From Shinella pollutisoli (GTDB lineage Bacteria > Pseudomonadota > Alphaproteobacteria > Rhizobiales > Rhizobiaceae), in contig NZ_JANFDG010000003.1 in the NCBI RefSeq assembly GCF_024609765.1, positions 62,001 through 126,000 on the forward strand: DNA of 64,000 nt, given 5' to 3'. Positions 22,847-33,896 of this stretch are shown here, piece after piece (within the stretch, counting starts at the first letter, position 1; the number at the start of each line of letters is the position of its first letter). Below the pieces are notes generated by a model. The model saw nothing but the letters and a program-made list of their open reading frames with translations. It was not told where the DNA came from and made no database searches. The position numbers and the translations under genes are program-made.

Positions 22847-24526
22847 ATGCAGCTTTCCGACCGGCAGCGGCTTCTCTATCTGTATCTGCGTGAGGGGTGG
22901 CGCCGTTTCTCGCGGAGGCTCGCCCTCGGGCGCATCACCGCGCTGCGCTTCGCGGGCCTTTCGCCGGACCGCCTGATCGTCGCGCCGACCGATCTCCATC
23001 CGGCCGATTCCTTCGTCGGGGAGGAGATTCTCGGCGGGCGCTTTCCGCTCGCCGGCCGGGTGCTCGATTGCGAGGGCGAATCGCCCTTCGCGCTGGAGCT
23101 TCCCTCGGAGGAATTCGCCGTCCGCCTCCATTCCTTCGGCTGGCTGCGCCACATGCGCCTCGTCGAGCCGGAAGCGGCGGCGCTCGCCGCCCGCTTCATC
23201 GTCGACGACTGGCTGCAGAGCCACGGCAGGGTGATCGGCGGGCTCTCCTGGCGGCCGGACGTCATCTCACAGCGCATCATCGCCTGGCTTTCCCATTCGC
23301 CGGTCGTGCTGAAGGATGCCGACTACGCCTTCTACCGCCGCTTCCTGAAGAGCCTCGCCTTCCAGGTCCGCTATCTCCGGCACATCGCCGATACGACGCG
23401 CGACGGCGAGCCGCGGCTTCGCGCGCGCCTCGCGCTCGCCATGGCCTCCATCGCCATGCCGGCCTCCGCGTCGCGCATGCGCCGGGCCGCGCGCGACCTC
23501 GACCGCGAGCTGATGCGGCAGATCCTGCCGGACGGCGGCCACGCGTCGCGCAACCCGCGCGCCGCGCTCGACGTGCTGCTCGATCTCCTGCCGCTGCGCC
23601 AGACCTACGTGAACCTCGGCCACGAGATGCCGGCGCAGCTCATCCCCTCGATCGACCGCATCTATCCGGCGCTGCGCTTCTTCCGCCACCAGGGCGGCGA
23701 GCTCGCGCTCTTCAACGGCGCGACCTACACGCTGGCGCACGAGCTGATGTCGGTGCTGCGCTACGACGAGACGGGCGGAGCGCCCTTCAAGGCGCTGCCG
23801 TCGAGCCGCTACGACCGGCTGGCGGCGAAGGAGACCGTCGTGCTGATGGATACCGGGCTGCCGCTGTCGGTCGACCTGTCGGCGACGGCGGCGGCGGGCG
23901 CGCTGTCGATCGAGATGTCCTCGGCGCGCAACCGTTTCATCGTCAATTCCGGGCGGCCGCGCTTTGCCGGCGAGGCGCTCCGGCAGATGGCGCGCGCGAC
24001 GGCGGCCCATTCGGTGGCGACGCTCAACGACACCTCCTCCTCGCGTATCTCGACCTCGCGCTTCCTCGGCCCGATCCTCGTCAGCGGCGTGCACAGGGTC
24101 GAGGCGTCGCGCTACGAGAGCCAGGCCGGCGCCGACGGCATCCGCGCAACCCACGACGGCTATCTCAAGAGATTCGGCCTGATCTACGAGCGCGACATCC
24201 ATCTCGCCGCATCCGGCGGCGAGGTGCGCGGCCGCGAACGCTTCTTCAACCCGAACGACGCCGATGCGACGCTCGCCGGCACGGCGGTCGTGCGCTTCCA
24301 CATCCATCCGGCGATCCAGCTCTACCACGCGTCGGCGAACGAGACGCGGCTGGTGGCGCCCGACGGCGAGGCCTGGGCGCTCACCTGCATCGACGTGCCG
24401 GTGGAGGAGGAGGAGGATGTGTTCTTCGCCGATCCCTCCGGCGTGCGCGCCTCGCGGCAGCTCACGCTCACCATGCCGCTCGGCACGGTGCCGGACGTCC
24501 AGTGGCTTCTGACGCGGCGGCGCTGA
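22847..24526 (+). CDS. Heparinase II/III-family protein
   Basis: 559 residues. Its length and layout fit the alphaproteobacterial heparinase II/III-like family (alpha-helical N-terminal half, beta-rich C-terminal half), usually encoded just before purH, as here. No classical signal peptide is evident: the N-terminus MQLSDRQRLLYLYLREGWRRF is amphipathic. The C-terminal half holds AHSVATLNDTSSSRIS and RFHIHPAIQLYH, family-like blocks with histidines. A polysaccharide lyase role is inferred; the substrate is unknown and heparin itself is unlikely. Confidence 0.8.
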   Translation: MQLSDRQRLLYLYLREGWRRFSRRLALGRITALRFAGLSPDRLIVAPTDLHPADSFVGEEILGGRFPLAGRVLDCEGESPFALELPSEEFAVRLHSFGWLRHMRLVEPEAAALAARFIVDDWLQSHGRVIGGLSWRPDVISQRIIAWLSHSPVVLKDADYAFYRRFLKSLAFQVRYLRHIADTTRDGEPRLRARLALAMASIAMPASASRMRRAARDLDRELMRQILPDGGHASRNPRAALDVLLDLLPLRQTYVNLGHEMPAQLIPSIDRIYPALRFFRHQGGELALFNGATYTLAHELMSVLRYDETGGAPFKALPSSRYDRLAAKETVVLMDTGLPLSVDLSATAAAGALSIEMSSARNRFIVNSGRPRFAGEALRQMARATAAHSVATLNDTSSSRISTSRFLGPILVSGVHRVEASRYESQAGADGIRATHDGYLKRFGLIYERDIHLAASGGEVRGRERFFNPNDADATLAGTAVVRFHIHPAIQLYHASANETRLVAPDGEAWALTCIDVPVEEEEDVFFADPSGVRASRQLTLTMPLGTVPDVQWLLTRRR

Positions 24527-24634
24527 TTCCGCACGGTTTCGAGGTTTTCTCCGGCCCGGCGCTATGATAACGGGGCGCATGTCCACCCGGCCCCTGCCCT
24601 CCTCCCGCGCGGGGCCGTCAGAACGGAGCGTGCC

Positions 24635-26245
24635 ATGGCCGTCATTTCCAAGAAAATCCCCGCCCCCGACCGCGTCGAGATCCGAACGGCGCTCCTCTCC
24701 GTCTCCGACAAGGCGGGGATCGTCGAGCTGGCGCGGGCGCTTTCGGAAAAGGGCGTGCGGCTCCTCTCGACCGGCGGCACGCACAAGGCGCTGAAGGACG
24801 CCGGCCTTGCCGTCACCGACGTCTCCGAGGTCACGGGCTTTCCGGAGATCATGGACGGCCGCGTCAAGACGCTGCATCCGGCCGTCCACGGCGGCCTGCT
24901 CGCCATCCGCGACGATCAGGAGCACCGCCACGCGATGGAGGTGCACGGCATCGGCGCGATCGACCTTGCCGTCATCAACCTCTATCCGTTCGAGGAGGTC
25001 CGCGCCAGGGGCGGCGACTATCCGACGACCGTCGAGAACATCGATATCGGCGGCCCGGCGATGATCCGCGCCTCGGCGAAGAACCACGCCTATGTGACCA
25101 TCGTCACCGATCCTTCGGATTACCCGGCACTGATCGAGGAGATCGCCGGCGGCGCGACCTCCTATGCCTTCCGCCAGCGCATGGCGGCGAAGGCCTTCGC
25201 GCGCACGGCGGCCTACGACGCGGCGATCTCCAACTGGTTCGCCGAGGCGCTCGACATCGCCATGCCGCGCCACCGCGTGCTCGGCGGCGTGCTGAAGGAG
25301 GAGATGCGCTACGGCGAGAACCCGCACCAGAAGGCGGGCTTCTACGTCACCGGCGAGAACCGGCCGGGCGTCGCCACCGCCACGCTGCTGCAGGGCAAGC
25401 AGCTTTCCTACAACAATATCAACGACACGGATGCTGCCTTCGAGCTGGTCGCCGAGTTCCTGCCCGAGAACGGGCCTGCCTGCGCGATCATCAAGCATGC
25501 CAACCCGTGCGGCGTCGCGGTCGGCAAGACGCTGAAGGACGCTTACGTCCGGGCGCTCGCCTGCGATCCGGTCTCGGCCTTCGGCGGCATCATCGCGCTC
25601 AACAGCACGCTCGACGGCGAGACGGCCGAGGAGATCGTCAAGCTCTTCACCGAGGTCATCATCGCGCCGGATGCCGACGAGACGGCCCGCGCGGTCATCG
25701 CCGCCAAGCCGAACCTGCGCCTGCTGGTGACCGGCGGCCTGCCCGATCCGCGCGTGCCCGGCCTTTCGGCCAAGACCGTGTCGGGCGGCCTGCTGGTGCA
25801 GACGCGCGACAACGGCATGGTCGAGGATCTCGAGCTCAAGGTCGTGACGAAGCGCGCGCCGACGGCCGAGGAGCTGGAGGACATGAAGTTCGCCTTCAAG
25901 GTCGCCAAGCACGTCAAGTCCAACGCCGTCGTCTACGCCAAGGGCGGCCGGACGGCGGGCATCGGCGCCGGGCAGATGAGCCGGGTGGATTCCGCCCGCA
26001 TCGCCGGCCTCAAGGCCGAGGAAGCGGCGAAGGCGATGGGCCTTGCCGAGCCGCTGACGCGCGGCTCCGCCGTCGCCTCCGAGGCCTTCCTGCCCTTCGC
26101 CGACGGCCTGCTCTCGGCGATCGCGGCGGGCGCCACCGCCGTCATCCAGCCGGGCGGCTCGATGCGCGACGCGGAAGTCATCGCCGCCGCGGACGAGGCA
26201 GGCGTCGCCATGGTCTTCACCGGCATGCGGCATTTCCGGCACTGA
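24635..26245 (+). CDS. purH: Bifunctional AICAR formyltransferase / IMP cyclohydrolase
   Basis: 536 residues. It catalyses the last two steps of IMP synthesis. The N-terminal MGS-like IMP cyclohydrolase domain includes [11 protein letters not shown] and [15 protein letters not shown]; the C-terminal AICAR transformylase carries the catalytic Lys-His pair in IIKHANPCG (near 285-293) and ends in the usual [14 protein letters not shown]. It is preceded by GGAGCGTGCC and lies 108 bp after the heparinase-like gene. It converges on the MFS gene. Confidence 0.97.
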   Translation: MAVISKKIPAPDRVEIRTALLSVSDKAGIVELARALSEKGVRLLSTGGTHKALKDAGLAVTDVSEVTGFPEIMDGRVKTLHPAVHGGLLAIRDDQEHRHAMEVHGIGAIDLAVINLYPFEEVRARGGDYPTTVENIDIGGPAMIRASAKNHAYVTIVTDPSDYPALIEEIAGGATSYAFRQRMAAKAFARTAAYDAAISNWFAEALDIAMPRHRVLGGVLKEEMRYGENPHQKAGFYVTGENRPGVATATLLQGKQLSYNNINDTDAAFELVAEFLPENGPACAIIKHANPCGVAVGKTLKDAYVRALACDPVSAFGGIIALNSTLDGETAEEIVKLFTEVIIAPDADETARAVIAAKPNLRLLVTGGLPDPRVPGLSAKTVSGGLLVQTRDNGMVEDLELKVVTKRAPTAEELEDMKFAFKVAKHVKSNAVVYAKGGRTAGIGAGQMSRVDSARIAGLKAEEAAKAMGLAEPLTRGSAVASEAFLPFADGLLSAIAAGATAVIQPGGSMRDAEVIAAADEAGVAMVFTGMRHFRH

Positions 26246-26288
26246 AATGCGCGGCGGGTGAACGCCGGGCGGGAATCGATAGCCGGAT

Positions 26289-27671
26289 TCAGCGCGCCCT
26301 GCCCGCGGGATAGGGCGTGCGGAGAAGAAGGATCAGGCCGGCGACGAGGAAGACGATCAGCACCGCCATGCCCGCTCGCGCCGATCCGGTGGCCGTGGTG
26401 ATGAGGCCGACGGAGAGGGGCGCCAGGAACGAGGTCGCCCGGCCGGAGAGCGCGTAGAGCCCGAAATAGCGGCCGGCCTCGTCCGGATGGACGCTCTGCG
26501 CGAGATAGGAGCGGGCGGAGGCCTGCACCGGACCGAAGGCGACGCCGACGAGGAGGCCGAAGATTATGTAGGCCTTCTCCGCCGCCGTGCCGAACAGGCC
26601 GCCGGTATCCCCGGCCGGCAGCGGCACGAGGCCGAACAGGGTGAAGCCCGGCCCGGTCGAGACGATGCCGAGCGTGGCGACGACGAGGCAGACGAGGCTC
26701 GCCACCACCACGACCTTCGAGCCGAGCCTCCGGTCGAGCCGGCTCGCATAGAGGCAGCCGCCGATCGCCACGACGTTGAGGATGATGCCGAAGAGGCCGA
26801 GCTCGACCGTCTGCCAGGCGAACATGCCGGCGGCGAAGGTGCCGCCGAGCGCGATCAGCCCGTTGACGCCGTCCTGGTAGATCATGCGGGCGATCAGGAA
26901 GCGCAGGATGCCGGACCTCTGCCGGAGCTCGCCGAGCGTGTGGCGAAGCTCGGCAAGGCCGGTCCGGACTGCGCCGCGAACCGGCGGGCCCCTCGGCCGG
27001 TCCGGCGTGAAGAGGAACATCGGCAGCACGAAGACGAGGTACCAGAGCGCGGAGACCGGCCCGGTGACGCGCGCATCCTCGCCGCTCGCCGGATCCAGAC
27101 CGAAGAGCGGCTCCAGCCCGGCGATCGTGCGTCCCGTGTCGGGGCTTGCGGCGAGCAGCGTGACGACGGCGATCAGCACGATCATGCCGCCGAGATAGCC
27201 GAACCCCCAGGCGATGTTGGAGATGCGCCCGGTCTCGGCCGGCGGCACCAGCCGCGGCATCATCGAATCGTTGAAGACGATGGAGAATTCCGCCGCCACC
27301 GTCGCCAGCACGACCATCGCCAGCGGAAAGACGAGGCCGCTGCCGGGGGCAGCGAACCAGAGGGCGGCGAGCGACAGGATCTTCACGACGGCAAAGGCGC
27401 CGATCCACGGCTTTCGCGGGCCGGAGGCATCGGCGATCGAGCCCAGCACCGGCGCGGCGAGCGCGATGGCGATGCCGGAGATCGTCAGCGTGTAGCTCCA
27501 GGCGGCCTGCCCCGTCACCGGGTCCTCCGCCAGCCGGGAGACGAGATAGGGGCCGAAGACGAAGGTGGTGACGACCGTGAAGAACGGCTGCGCGGCCCAG
27601 TCGAACAGCATCCAGGCGCCGATGCTGAGCCGGCTTGCCCGTCCGCCGCCGGATTCCGTCACGCTTGCCAT
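26289..27671 (-). CDS. MFS transporter, UMF1 (Atg22-like) family
   Basis: 460 residues with about 12 hydrophobic segments. UMF1 proteins are major-facilitator relatives of yeast Atg22, thought to be effluxers; substrate unknown. The N-terminus [24 protein letters not shown] is the family signature, and the inter-helix motif [16 protein letters not shown] corresponds to the MFS loop 2-3 motif. The large central hydrophilic loop (about 225-255) is normal for MFS. It converges with purH; its stop abuts the GAATCCGGCT motif. Confidence 0.85.
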   Translation of the reverse strand: MASVTESGGGRASRLSIGAWMLFDWAAQPFFTVVTTFVFGPYLVSRLAEDPVTGQAAWSYTLTISGIAIALAAPVLGSIADASGPRKPWIGAFAVVKILSLAALWFAAPGSGLVFPLAMVVLATVAAEFSIVFNDSMMPRLVPPAETGRISNIAWGFGYLGGMIVLIAVVTLLAASPDTGRTIAGLEPLFGLDPASGEDARVTGPVSALWYLVFVLPMFLFTPDRPRGPPVRGAVRTGLAELRHTLGELRQRSGILRFLIARMIYQDGVNGLIALGGTFAAGMFAWQTVELGLFGIILNVVAIGGCLYASRLDRRLGSKVVVVASLVCLVVATLGIVSTGPGFTLFGLVPLPAGDTGGLFGTAAEKAYIIFGLLVGVAFGPVQASARSYLAQSVHPDEAGRYFGLYALSGRATSFLAPLSVGLITTATGSARAGMAVLIVFLVAGLILLLRTPYPAGRAR

Positions 27672-27744
27672 CGTCCCTCGCTTTGTTGTGAGGCGAGGCT
27701 AGCACTTGCAGTCGGCGTGATTCAACTGCCGGAGGCACTGTAAA

Positions 27745-27864
27745 GCCCCCTCATCCGCCTGCCGGCCCCTTCTCCCCGGCGGGGAGAAGGGGCATGACGA
27801 GACGTCGGCGATCTTCTCCTTCTCCCCGGCGGGGAGAATGTGGCCGAAGGCCGGATGTGGGGGC
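27745..27864. repeat. REP/BIME-like intergenic repeat cluster 1
   Basis: Two hairpins with the core TTCTCCCCGGCGGGGAGAA (about 27769-27791 and 27820-27838) are enclosed by rough inverted arms CCCCCTCATCCG and CGGATGTGGGGG. This is a common Rhizobiales palindromic repeat type; a related cluster lies at 37648-37788. It fills the gap between two minus-strand genes and may stabilise or terminate transcripts. Confidence 0.8.
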
Positions 27865-27887
27865 CTGTCCTCCTTCGCGTCCCTCCC

Positions 27888-30800
27888 CTACCGCGCCCGG
27901 TCCTGCACCAGGTCGCTCAGGATGCCGGCGGCGACGCTGATCTTGGCGAGCGTCGCCTCGCCCCCCTCCGTCAGGGCGGAGAGGCGGCCGGTGACGCGGG
28001 CGAGGCGTTCGCTGTCGGCCTGCAGCCAGGCGGCAAGCGGCGCCTTGTCGCCCTTGTGGCGGGAGAGCACGGCGGTCGCGAGGTCGCGCCGCGCATTGGC
28101 GATGTCCGTCAGGCTGCGCTGCAGGGCGAGCGCCTCGTAGAGGTCGGTGGTCGGCACGCGGCCGGCCGCGGCGATCAGCCGGCCGATGTTGAGCGCGCCG
28201 CTGATGCCGGCAAAGACCTGCGCCGTCTTGCCGAGCGTGTCGCCGGTGGCGGCGGCGATCAGCATGACCTCCGGCACGAAGGTCATCGTCGAGAGCAGCG
28301 TGATCTCGTCGGCGAGCGCCGCCGGCACGCCGCTGTCCTGATAGGCCTGCGAGCGGCGCCGCGCCTCCTCGCCCGCCTGTTCGGAGACGAGCGTCGCCAT
28401 GTGCGGGCGGAGCTGCTTCAGCGCCTGCTTCAGCTTGTGCACCGCCTCGTTCATCGGGCCGGCGACGGCGCCGGTCGTCAGAAGCAGGCCGGTGACGGTG
28501 GCGTAGATGCGGCCGAGCTCCTCGTAGAGCTCGTTCTGCACCGCGCCGTTCACCGCATTGTCGAGCGCGTCGATGCCGGCGTGGAGCGGCTGCAGGCCGT
28601 AGCCGTCACGGGCGACGACGGCGGCCTTCACCACGTCGGCGGTGACGAAGCCGGTGCCGTCCGTCAGCGTGCTGACGAAGGCGGGGCCGCCGAGGTTGAT
28701 CGCCTCGTTGGCGAGCACGGTGGCGACGATCTCGCGGCGCAGGCGGTGGCTGCGGATGTCCTCCGCGTGGACCTTCTGCATCTTCGCCGGGAAATAGCCC
28801 GAAAGCGTCGGTTCGAAATAGGGCTCGTCCGGCAGGTCGCTGCGGATCAACTCGTCGAACAGGACCAGCTTGGCATAGGAGAGCAGCACGCCGATCTCCG
28901 GCCGCGTCAGCCCCTTGCCGGCCTGGTAGCGCTCGGCGATCGCCTGGTCGTCCGGCAGCGTCTCGACCTTGCGGTTGAGCTGGCCGGAGGCCTCGAACCG
29001 CGTCATCAGGCGGGAGAGCGGCGCGCGGTTGGCCGCGCCCTGGCGCTCGGTGAGCGAGATCGCCAGCGACTGCAGGTAGTTGTTGCGCAGAACGAGGGCC
29101 GCCACCTCGTCGGTCATCGAGGCGAGCAGCGTGTTGCGCTTGGCGCGCGTCAGGCGCCCGTCGCGCATCGCCGAGGCGAGCGCGATCTTGATGTTGACCT
29201 CCACGTCGGAGGAATTGACGCCGGCCGAGTTGTCGATGGCGTCGGAATTGCAGCGGCCGCCCTTGAGGCTGTAGGCGATGCGGCCGCGCTGGGTGACGCC
29301 GAGATTGGCGCCCTCGCCGATCACCCTCGCCCGCACGTCCTCCGCGGCGACGCGGATCGGGTCGTTGGCGCGGTCGCCGACCTCCGCGTCGGTCTCCGCC
29401 TGGCTGCGGATATAGGTGCCGATGCCGCCGAACCAGAGGAGGTCGACCGGCGCCTTGAGGATCGCCGACATGATCTCGAAGGGGGTGGCCTTCTGCTTGT
29501 CGATGCCGATGGCGGCCATCGCCTCGGACGTGAGCGTGACCGACTTCTCCGTGCGCGAGACGATCATGCCGCCCTTCGAGAGCAGCGACCTGTCGTAGTC
29601 CTGCCAGCTCGATCGCGGCAGGTTGAACAGCCGGCGTCGCTCCGCGAAGGCGGAATCGGTATCCGGCGAAGGATCGATGAAGATGTCGCGGTGATCGAAG
29701 GCGGCGACGAGCCGGATCTTGCGCGACAGCAGCATGCCGTTGCCGAAGACGTCGCCCGACATGTCGCCGACGCCCGCCACTGTGAAGGGCGTCGCCTGGA
29801 TGTCGATGTTCATCTCGCGGAAATGCCGCTTGACGGTCTCCCAGGCGCCGCGGGCGGTGATACCCATCTTCTTGTGGTCGTAGCCGGCCGAGCCGCCGGA
29901 GGCGAAGGCGTCGTCGAGCCAGAAACCGGCCTCCTGCGCCAGTGCGTTGGCGGTGTCGGAGAAGGTCGCCGTGCCCTTGTCGGCGGCGACGACGAAATAG
30001 GGGTCGTCGCCGTCGAGGCGCACCGTGTCCGGCGGCGGCACGACGTCCTGGCCGACGATGTTGTCGGTGACGGAGAGCAGCGTGCGGATATAGGTCTTGT
30101 AGGCCTCGGTGCCGGCCTTGAAGACCGCGTCGCGGCTGCCGCCGGCCGGAAGCTGCTTCGGATAGAAGCCGCCCTTGGCGCCGACCGGGACGATGACGGC
30201 GTTCTTGACCTGCTGCGCCTTGACGAGGCCGAGCACCTCGGTGCGGTAGTCCTGCGCGCGGTCCGACCAGCGAAGCCCGCCGCGGGCGACCTTGCCGAAG
30301 CGCAGGTGCACGCCCTCCACCTCCGCGCCGTAGACGAAGATCTCGCGGTAGGGCCGCGGCTCCGGCAGGCCTTCGAGCTGCTTCGGGTCGAGCTTGAGCG
30401 CAAGCGTGGCGCGCGGCCTGCCGCCCTCGTCGCGCTGGAAGTAGTTGGTGCGCAGCGTGGATTCGATGGCGTTGACGTAGCGGCGGAGGATCCGGTCCTC
30501 GTCGAGGCTCGGCACGTTCGCCAGCGCGTCCTCGATGCTTGCCGCGATCTCCGCCGACTTCTTCTCGCGCTGGCGGGCGGAGACGCGCGGGTCGAGGCGG
30601 ATCTCGAACAGGCGGAAGAGGTTGGCGGCGATCGCCGGATACTTGTTGAGCGTGTCGGCGATGTAGTCCTGCGAATAGGCGATGCCGGTCTGGCGGAGAT
30701 AGCGCGCATAGGTGCGCAGCGCCATGATCTCGCGCACGTCGAGGCCGGCCGTGAGGATCAGCCTGTTGAACGTGTCGTCGTCCGTCGTGCCGTGCCAGGC

Positions 30801-32675
30801 GGCGAGGAAGGCCTCCTCCAGCACGGCGCTGAGCCGGCCGAGGTCGATCTCGAGCCCGTCGCGGTGCGTGAGCTCCATGTCGTGCAGCACGATCGTCCGT
30901 TCCGCCCCGCCGGGCGTGACGAGCAGGAGCTCGTGCGTCTGCTCGCTGACGACGCTGAAGCCGAGGTTTTCCAGGAGCGGCACGCGGCGCGACAGCGAGA
31001 CGGCGGTCTCGGCGTGGAAGATCTTCAGCTCCAGCGAGCGCAGGTCGGTATTGGCGGCCTTGCGGTAGAAGGAGATGCGGATCGGGCTTTCCGGCGTGGC
31101 GCCGGTGATGAAGGGCAGGTCCGCATGCGCCTCGGCGGGCGAGAAATCCTCCTGGTAGCTCTGGTCGGCGACGAGCCGGATGCCGTCGGCGCCGGCGAGC
31201 GCCTCGAAACGGTCGCTCCAGCGCGTGGCGATCTCGCGCACGGCCTGCTCGAGCCTGCCCTGCGCGATGCGCGGCGTCTTGCCGCCGGAGCGGCCGATGA
31301 TGAAGTGGACGCGCGCCAGCCCCCCTTCCGGGAAGGCCGGATAATAGGCGGAGACGCGGCCGTCATAGACGGATTTCAGGTGGTTGCCGATCTTCTCGCG
31401 CACGTCGGAATCGTACTGCTCGCGCGGCACGTAGACGATGACGGAGACGAAGCGGTCGAAGCGGTCGATGCGCGGCAGGACGCGGATGCGCGGCCGGTCG
31501 GACAGTTCGTTGATCTGCTCGCAGAAGCTGGCGAGCAGGGCGGTGTCGATCTGGAAGAGGTCGTCACGCGGATAGGATTCCAGCGTGTTGATCAGCATCT
31601 TGCCGGAGTGGCTCTGCGGGTCGTAGCCGAAATGCTCGATGATCTCGGCGACCTTGGAGCGCAGCAGCGGGATCTCCCCGGCGGCGTGCGTATAGGCGGT
31701 GGAGGTGAAGAGGCCGACGATGCGCAGTTCGCCGATCACCCGCCCGTTCCCGTCGAAGCGCTTCATGCCGACATAGTCCATGTAGGCGCGGCGGTGGACG
31801 ACGGATTTCACGTTGGCCTTGGTGACGATCAGGAAATCCGGGCCTTCGAGGAATTCCAGGATCTCCGGCGTCGTCGTCACGGCGTCCTTGCCGAGGCGCA
31901 GCACGCGCACGTCCGGGTCGGAGAGGATGCCGAGGCCCTCGCCGCCGCGTTCGACGGTCGCCGCCTCCCCCTTGCCGCTGTAGGTGTATTCGCGCATGCC
32001 GAGGAAGGTGAAGTTGTTGCCGCGCAGCCAGCGCAGGAAGGCGAGCGCCTCCTCCTTGTCGCCGCCGCGCTTCGCCGTCGCGTAGCGCTCCATGTCGGCC
32101 ATGGCGCTGTCGAGCTTTTCGACCATCGCCGGCCAGTCGCCGACGGCGAGATGCACCTGGTCGAGCACGTGGCGCACGCGCTCCGCAAGGGCCGCGGCCT
32201 CGCCGGGGGCGAGCTCCGACAGGTGGATCTCGATATGGCTCACGCGGTGGGCCGGGTCGCTCTCCTCGTCCGGCGAGAAGAGCTTCGGCGGCTCGTCGCC
32301 GTTGACGACGAGGATCGGGTGGACGGCGAGATGCAGCTCGCGATGCGTGCTCGTGACCTCGCCCATCACCGAATCGTAGAGGAAGGGCTGGTTGCGGTCG
32401 GTGACGGAAAGCACCGTCACGGGCTGGCGCTGCGGGGCGACGCCCGCGAGGTTCGTCACCGTCACGCGCGGTTCCTTGCCGTCCCAGGCGGCAATCTCGC
32501 TCATCGCATGGGCGGCGGTGATGGCGAGCATCTCGCCGCTGTAGTGGTCGAGATCGTCCTGGCTGGCACGCCCGAACAGGATTTCCGGGCTCAGTATGTT
32601 CGCGCCGAGGGCGGCGGCCGCGGTCTTGGCTGCTTCGATGTATTTTTCGCGTTTCATGATGGTCCTGGCACCCAT
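27888..32675 (-). CDS. NAD-specific glutamate dehydrogenase, large (about 180 kDa) type
   Basis: 1595 residues, normal for this class. It oxidatively deaminates glutamate to 2-oxoglutarate, feeding the TCA cycle. The long N-terminal half carries ACT-like regulatory regions; the catalytic core includes VGAKGGFYPKQLP (near 831-843), with the substrate lysine, and GVGDMSGDVFGNGML (near 965-980). The family C-terminal domain follows. The start MGARTIMKREKYIEAAKTAA is preferred; a second ATG lies six codons in. It diverges from the pyridoxal kinase gene across 251 bp. A long open frame on the opposite strand is a GC artefact. Confidence 0.95.
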   Translation of the reverse strand: MGARTIMKREKYIEAAKTAAAALGANILSPEILFGRASQDDLDHYSGEMLAITAAHAMSEIAAWDGKEPRVTVTNLAGVAPQRQPVTVLSVTDRNQPFLYDSVMGEVTSTHRELHLAVHPILVVNGDEPPKLFSPDEESDPAHRVSHIEIHLSELAPGEAAALAERVRHVLDQVHLAVGDWPAMVEKLDSAMADMERYATAKRGGDKEEALAFLRWLRGNNFTFLGMREYTYSGKGEAATVERGGEGLGILSDPDVRVLRLGKDAVTTTPEILEFLEGPDFLIVTKANVKSVVHRRAYMDYVGMKRFDGNGRVIGELRIVGLFTSTAYTHAAGEIPLLRSKVAEIIEHFGYDPQSHSGKMLINTLESYPRDDLFQIDTALLASFCEQINELSDRPRIRVLPRIDRFDRFVSVIVYVPREQYDSDVREKIGNHLKSVYDGRVSAYYPAFPEGGLARVHFIIGRSGGKTPRIAQGRLEQAVREIATRWSDRFEALAGADGIRLVADQSYQEDFSPAEAHADLPFITGATPESPIRISFYRKAANTDLRSLELKIFHAETAVSLSRRVPLLENLGFSVVSEQTHELLLVTPGGAERTIVLHDMELTHRDGLEIDLGRLSAVLEEAFLAAWHGTTDDDTFNRLILTAGLDVREIMALRTYARYLRQTGIAYSQDYIADTLNKYPAIAANLFRLFEIRLDPRVSARQREKKSAEIAASIEDALANVPSLDEDRILRRYVNAIESTLRTNYFQRDEGGRPRATLALKLDPKQLEGLPEPRPYREIFVYGAEVEGVHLRFGKVARGGLRWSDRAQDYRTEVLGLVKAQQVKNAVIVPVGAKGGFYPKQLPAGGSRDAVFKAGTEAYKTYIRTLLSVTDNIVGQDVVPPPDTVRLDGDDPYFVVAADKGTATFSDTANALAQEAGFWLDDAFASGGSAGYDHKKMGITARGAWETVKRHFREMNIDIQATPFTVAGVGDMSGDVFGNGMLLSRKIRLVAAFDHRDIFIDPSPDTDSAFAERRRLFNLPRSSWQDYDRSLLSKGGMIVSRTEKSVTLTSEAMAAIGIDKQKATPFEIMSAILKAPVDLLWFGGIGTYIRSQAETDAEVGDRANDPIRVAAEDVRARVIGEGANLGVTQRGRIAYSLKGGRCNSDAIDNSAGVNSSDVEVNIKIALASAMRDGRLTRAKRNTLLASMTDEVAALVLRNNYLQSLAISLTERQGAANRAPLSRLMTRFEASGQLNRKVETLPDDQAIAERYQAGKGLTRPEIGVLLSYAKLVLFDELIRSDLPDEPYFEPTLSGYFPAKMQKVHAEDIRSHRLRREIVATVLANEAINLGGPAFVSTLTDGTGFVTADVVKAAVVARDGYGLQPLHAGIDALDNAVNGAVQNELYEELGRIYATVTGLLLTTGAVAGPMNEAVHKLKQALKQLRPHMATLVSEQAGEEARRRSQAYQDSGVPAALADEITLLSTMTFVPEVMLIAAATGDTLGKTAQVFAGISGALNIGRLIAAAGRVPTTDLYEALALQRSLTDIANARRDLATAVLSRHKGDKAPLAAWLQADSERLARVTGRLSALTEGGEATLAKISVAAGILSDLVQDRAR

Positions 32676-32926
32676 GGATCTATCCCCGAATCCGATGGCC
32701 GGACGTTAGCAGAAGAAAATTGCGGCGCGGCGAAATTTGTGATTTTCCGAGAAAATTCAATCGATTTTGTCCGCAGGAGCCCTCCGCGACCGTAAAAGCG
32801 AGGAAAAACAGCGCCGTTTCCGCTCGAAATGGCGAAAATGGCGACCGGCAGGACCATGCGACGAGGGCGGTTGACAGGCTCCGAGCCCCCTGCGATCACT
32901 CGGGCGAGCGATCGGGAAAGGCGGAC

Positions 32927-33799
32927 ATGGAAGGCGGCAAGGGAACGGTCATCGTGGTTTCGAGCCATGTGGTGCGCGGCACGGTCGGCAACCGCGCGGC
33001 CGTCTTCGCGCTCGAGACGCTCGGCCATCCCGTCTGGGCGGTGCCGACGGTGATCCTGCCCTGGCATCCGGGCCACGGCCCGTCGACGCGGATCGCCATC
33101 GGGCCGGAGGATTTCGATGCCGTCGTCTCGGACCTCATCCGCGCCCCCTGGCGCGGCGAGGTAAAGGCGGTGCTCTCCGGCTATCTCGCCCATGCGGGCC
33201 AGGCCGAGGCCGTCGCCCGGCTGGTCGAGGCGCTGCGGGCGGAGCGGCCCGACCTCGTCTACATGTGCGATCCGGTGCTGGGCGACGAGGACGGGCTCTA
33301 CATCGCCGAGGAGACGGCGCGGGCGATCCGCGACCGGCTGATCCCGCTCGCCTCCATCGCCACGCCGAACCGCTTCGAGCTCGCCTGGCTGTCGGGCGCG
33401 CCGCTTGCGTCGAATGCGGCAATCATCGACGCGGCGCTGGCGCTCGGGCCGGCGCAGGTGCTCGTCACCTCGGCGCTGCCGATGATGGCGGGGAGCACCG
33501 GCAACCTCTATCTCTCCGGCCGCGCCGCGCTGCTGGCCGAGCACCGCCTCGTCTCCGATCCGCCGAACGGCACCGGCGACCTGCTGGCGGCGGTCTTCCT
33601 GTCGCGGCTGATGGAGGGCCTGCCGGAGGAGCGGGCGCTCATGATGGCGACGGCGAGCGTCTTCGAGATCGTGGCGCGCACGGCCAAGCGCGGCGCCGAC
33701 GAGCTGACGCTGGAACAGGACGCCTCCAGCATCGCCACGCCCATGGCCATGGTGCAGATGCGCCGGCTCGTCCATCCGGCGCAGGGACGGCGCCGCTGA
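32927..33799 (+). CDS. pdxY: Pyridoxal kinase PdxY (ribokinase-like)
   Basis: 290 residues. It phosphorylates pyridoxal to PLP in vitamin B6 salvage. The N-terminal VIVVSSHVVRGTVGNRAAVFALETLG is the PdxK/PdxY substrate region, MCDPVLGD near 110-117 is the metal/phosphate block, and the ribokinase anion hole NGTGDLLAAVFLSR is near 213-226. The ATG at 32927 follows GGAAAGGCGGAC. A TTGACA hexamer at 32871 may be the promoter -35, though no good -10 follows. Confidence 0.9.
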   Translation: MEGGKGTVIVVSSHVVRGTVGNRAAVFALETLGHPVWAVPTVILPWHPGHGPSTRIAIGPEDFDAVVSDLIRAPWRGEVKAVLSGYLAHAGQAEAVARLVEALRAERPDLVYMCDPVLGDEDGLYIAEETARAIRDRLIPLASIATPNRFELAWLSGAPLASNAAIIDAALALGPAQVLVTSALPMMAGSTGNLYLSGRAALLAEHRLVSDPPNGTGDLLAAVFLSRLMEGLPEERALMMATASVFEIVARTAKRGADELTLEQDASSIATPMAMVQMRRLVHPAQGRRR

Positions 33800-33896
33800 T
33801 CCCCGCATCCGCCCTTGCGCGCCCGTGCGCGGAGTGATTTATGCCTGCTGTGGATGGCCGCCCAGGCCGAACGTCGCAAAGGGGGTACTCGACCGC

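Noticed and set aside
27840-32795. A 1651-codon open frame on the plus strand opposite the glutamate dehydrogenase gene
   Set aside because: Its residues are typical of reverse-frame translation of GC-rich DNA (R, D, A, H, V-rich, no family motifs), while the minus strand encodes a complete, motif-rich enzyme.
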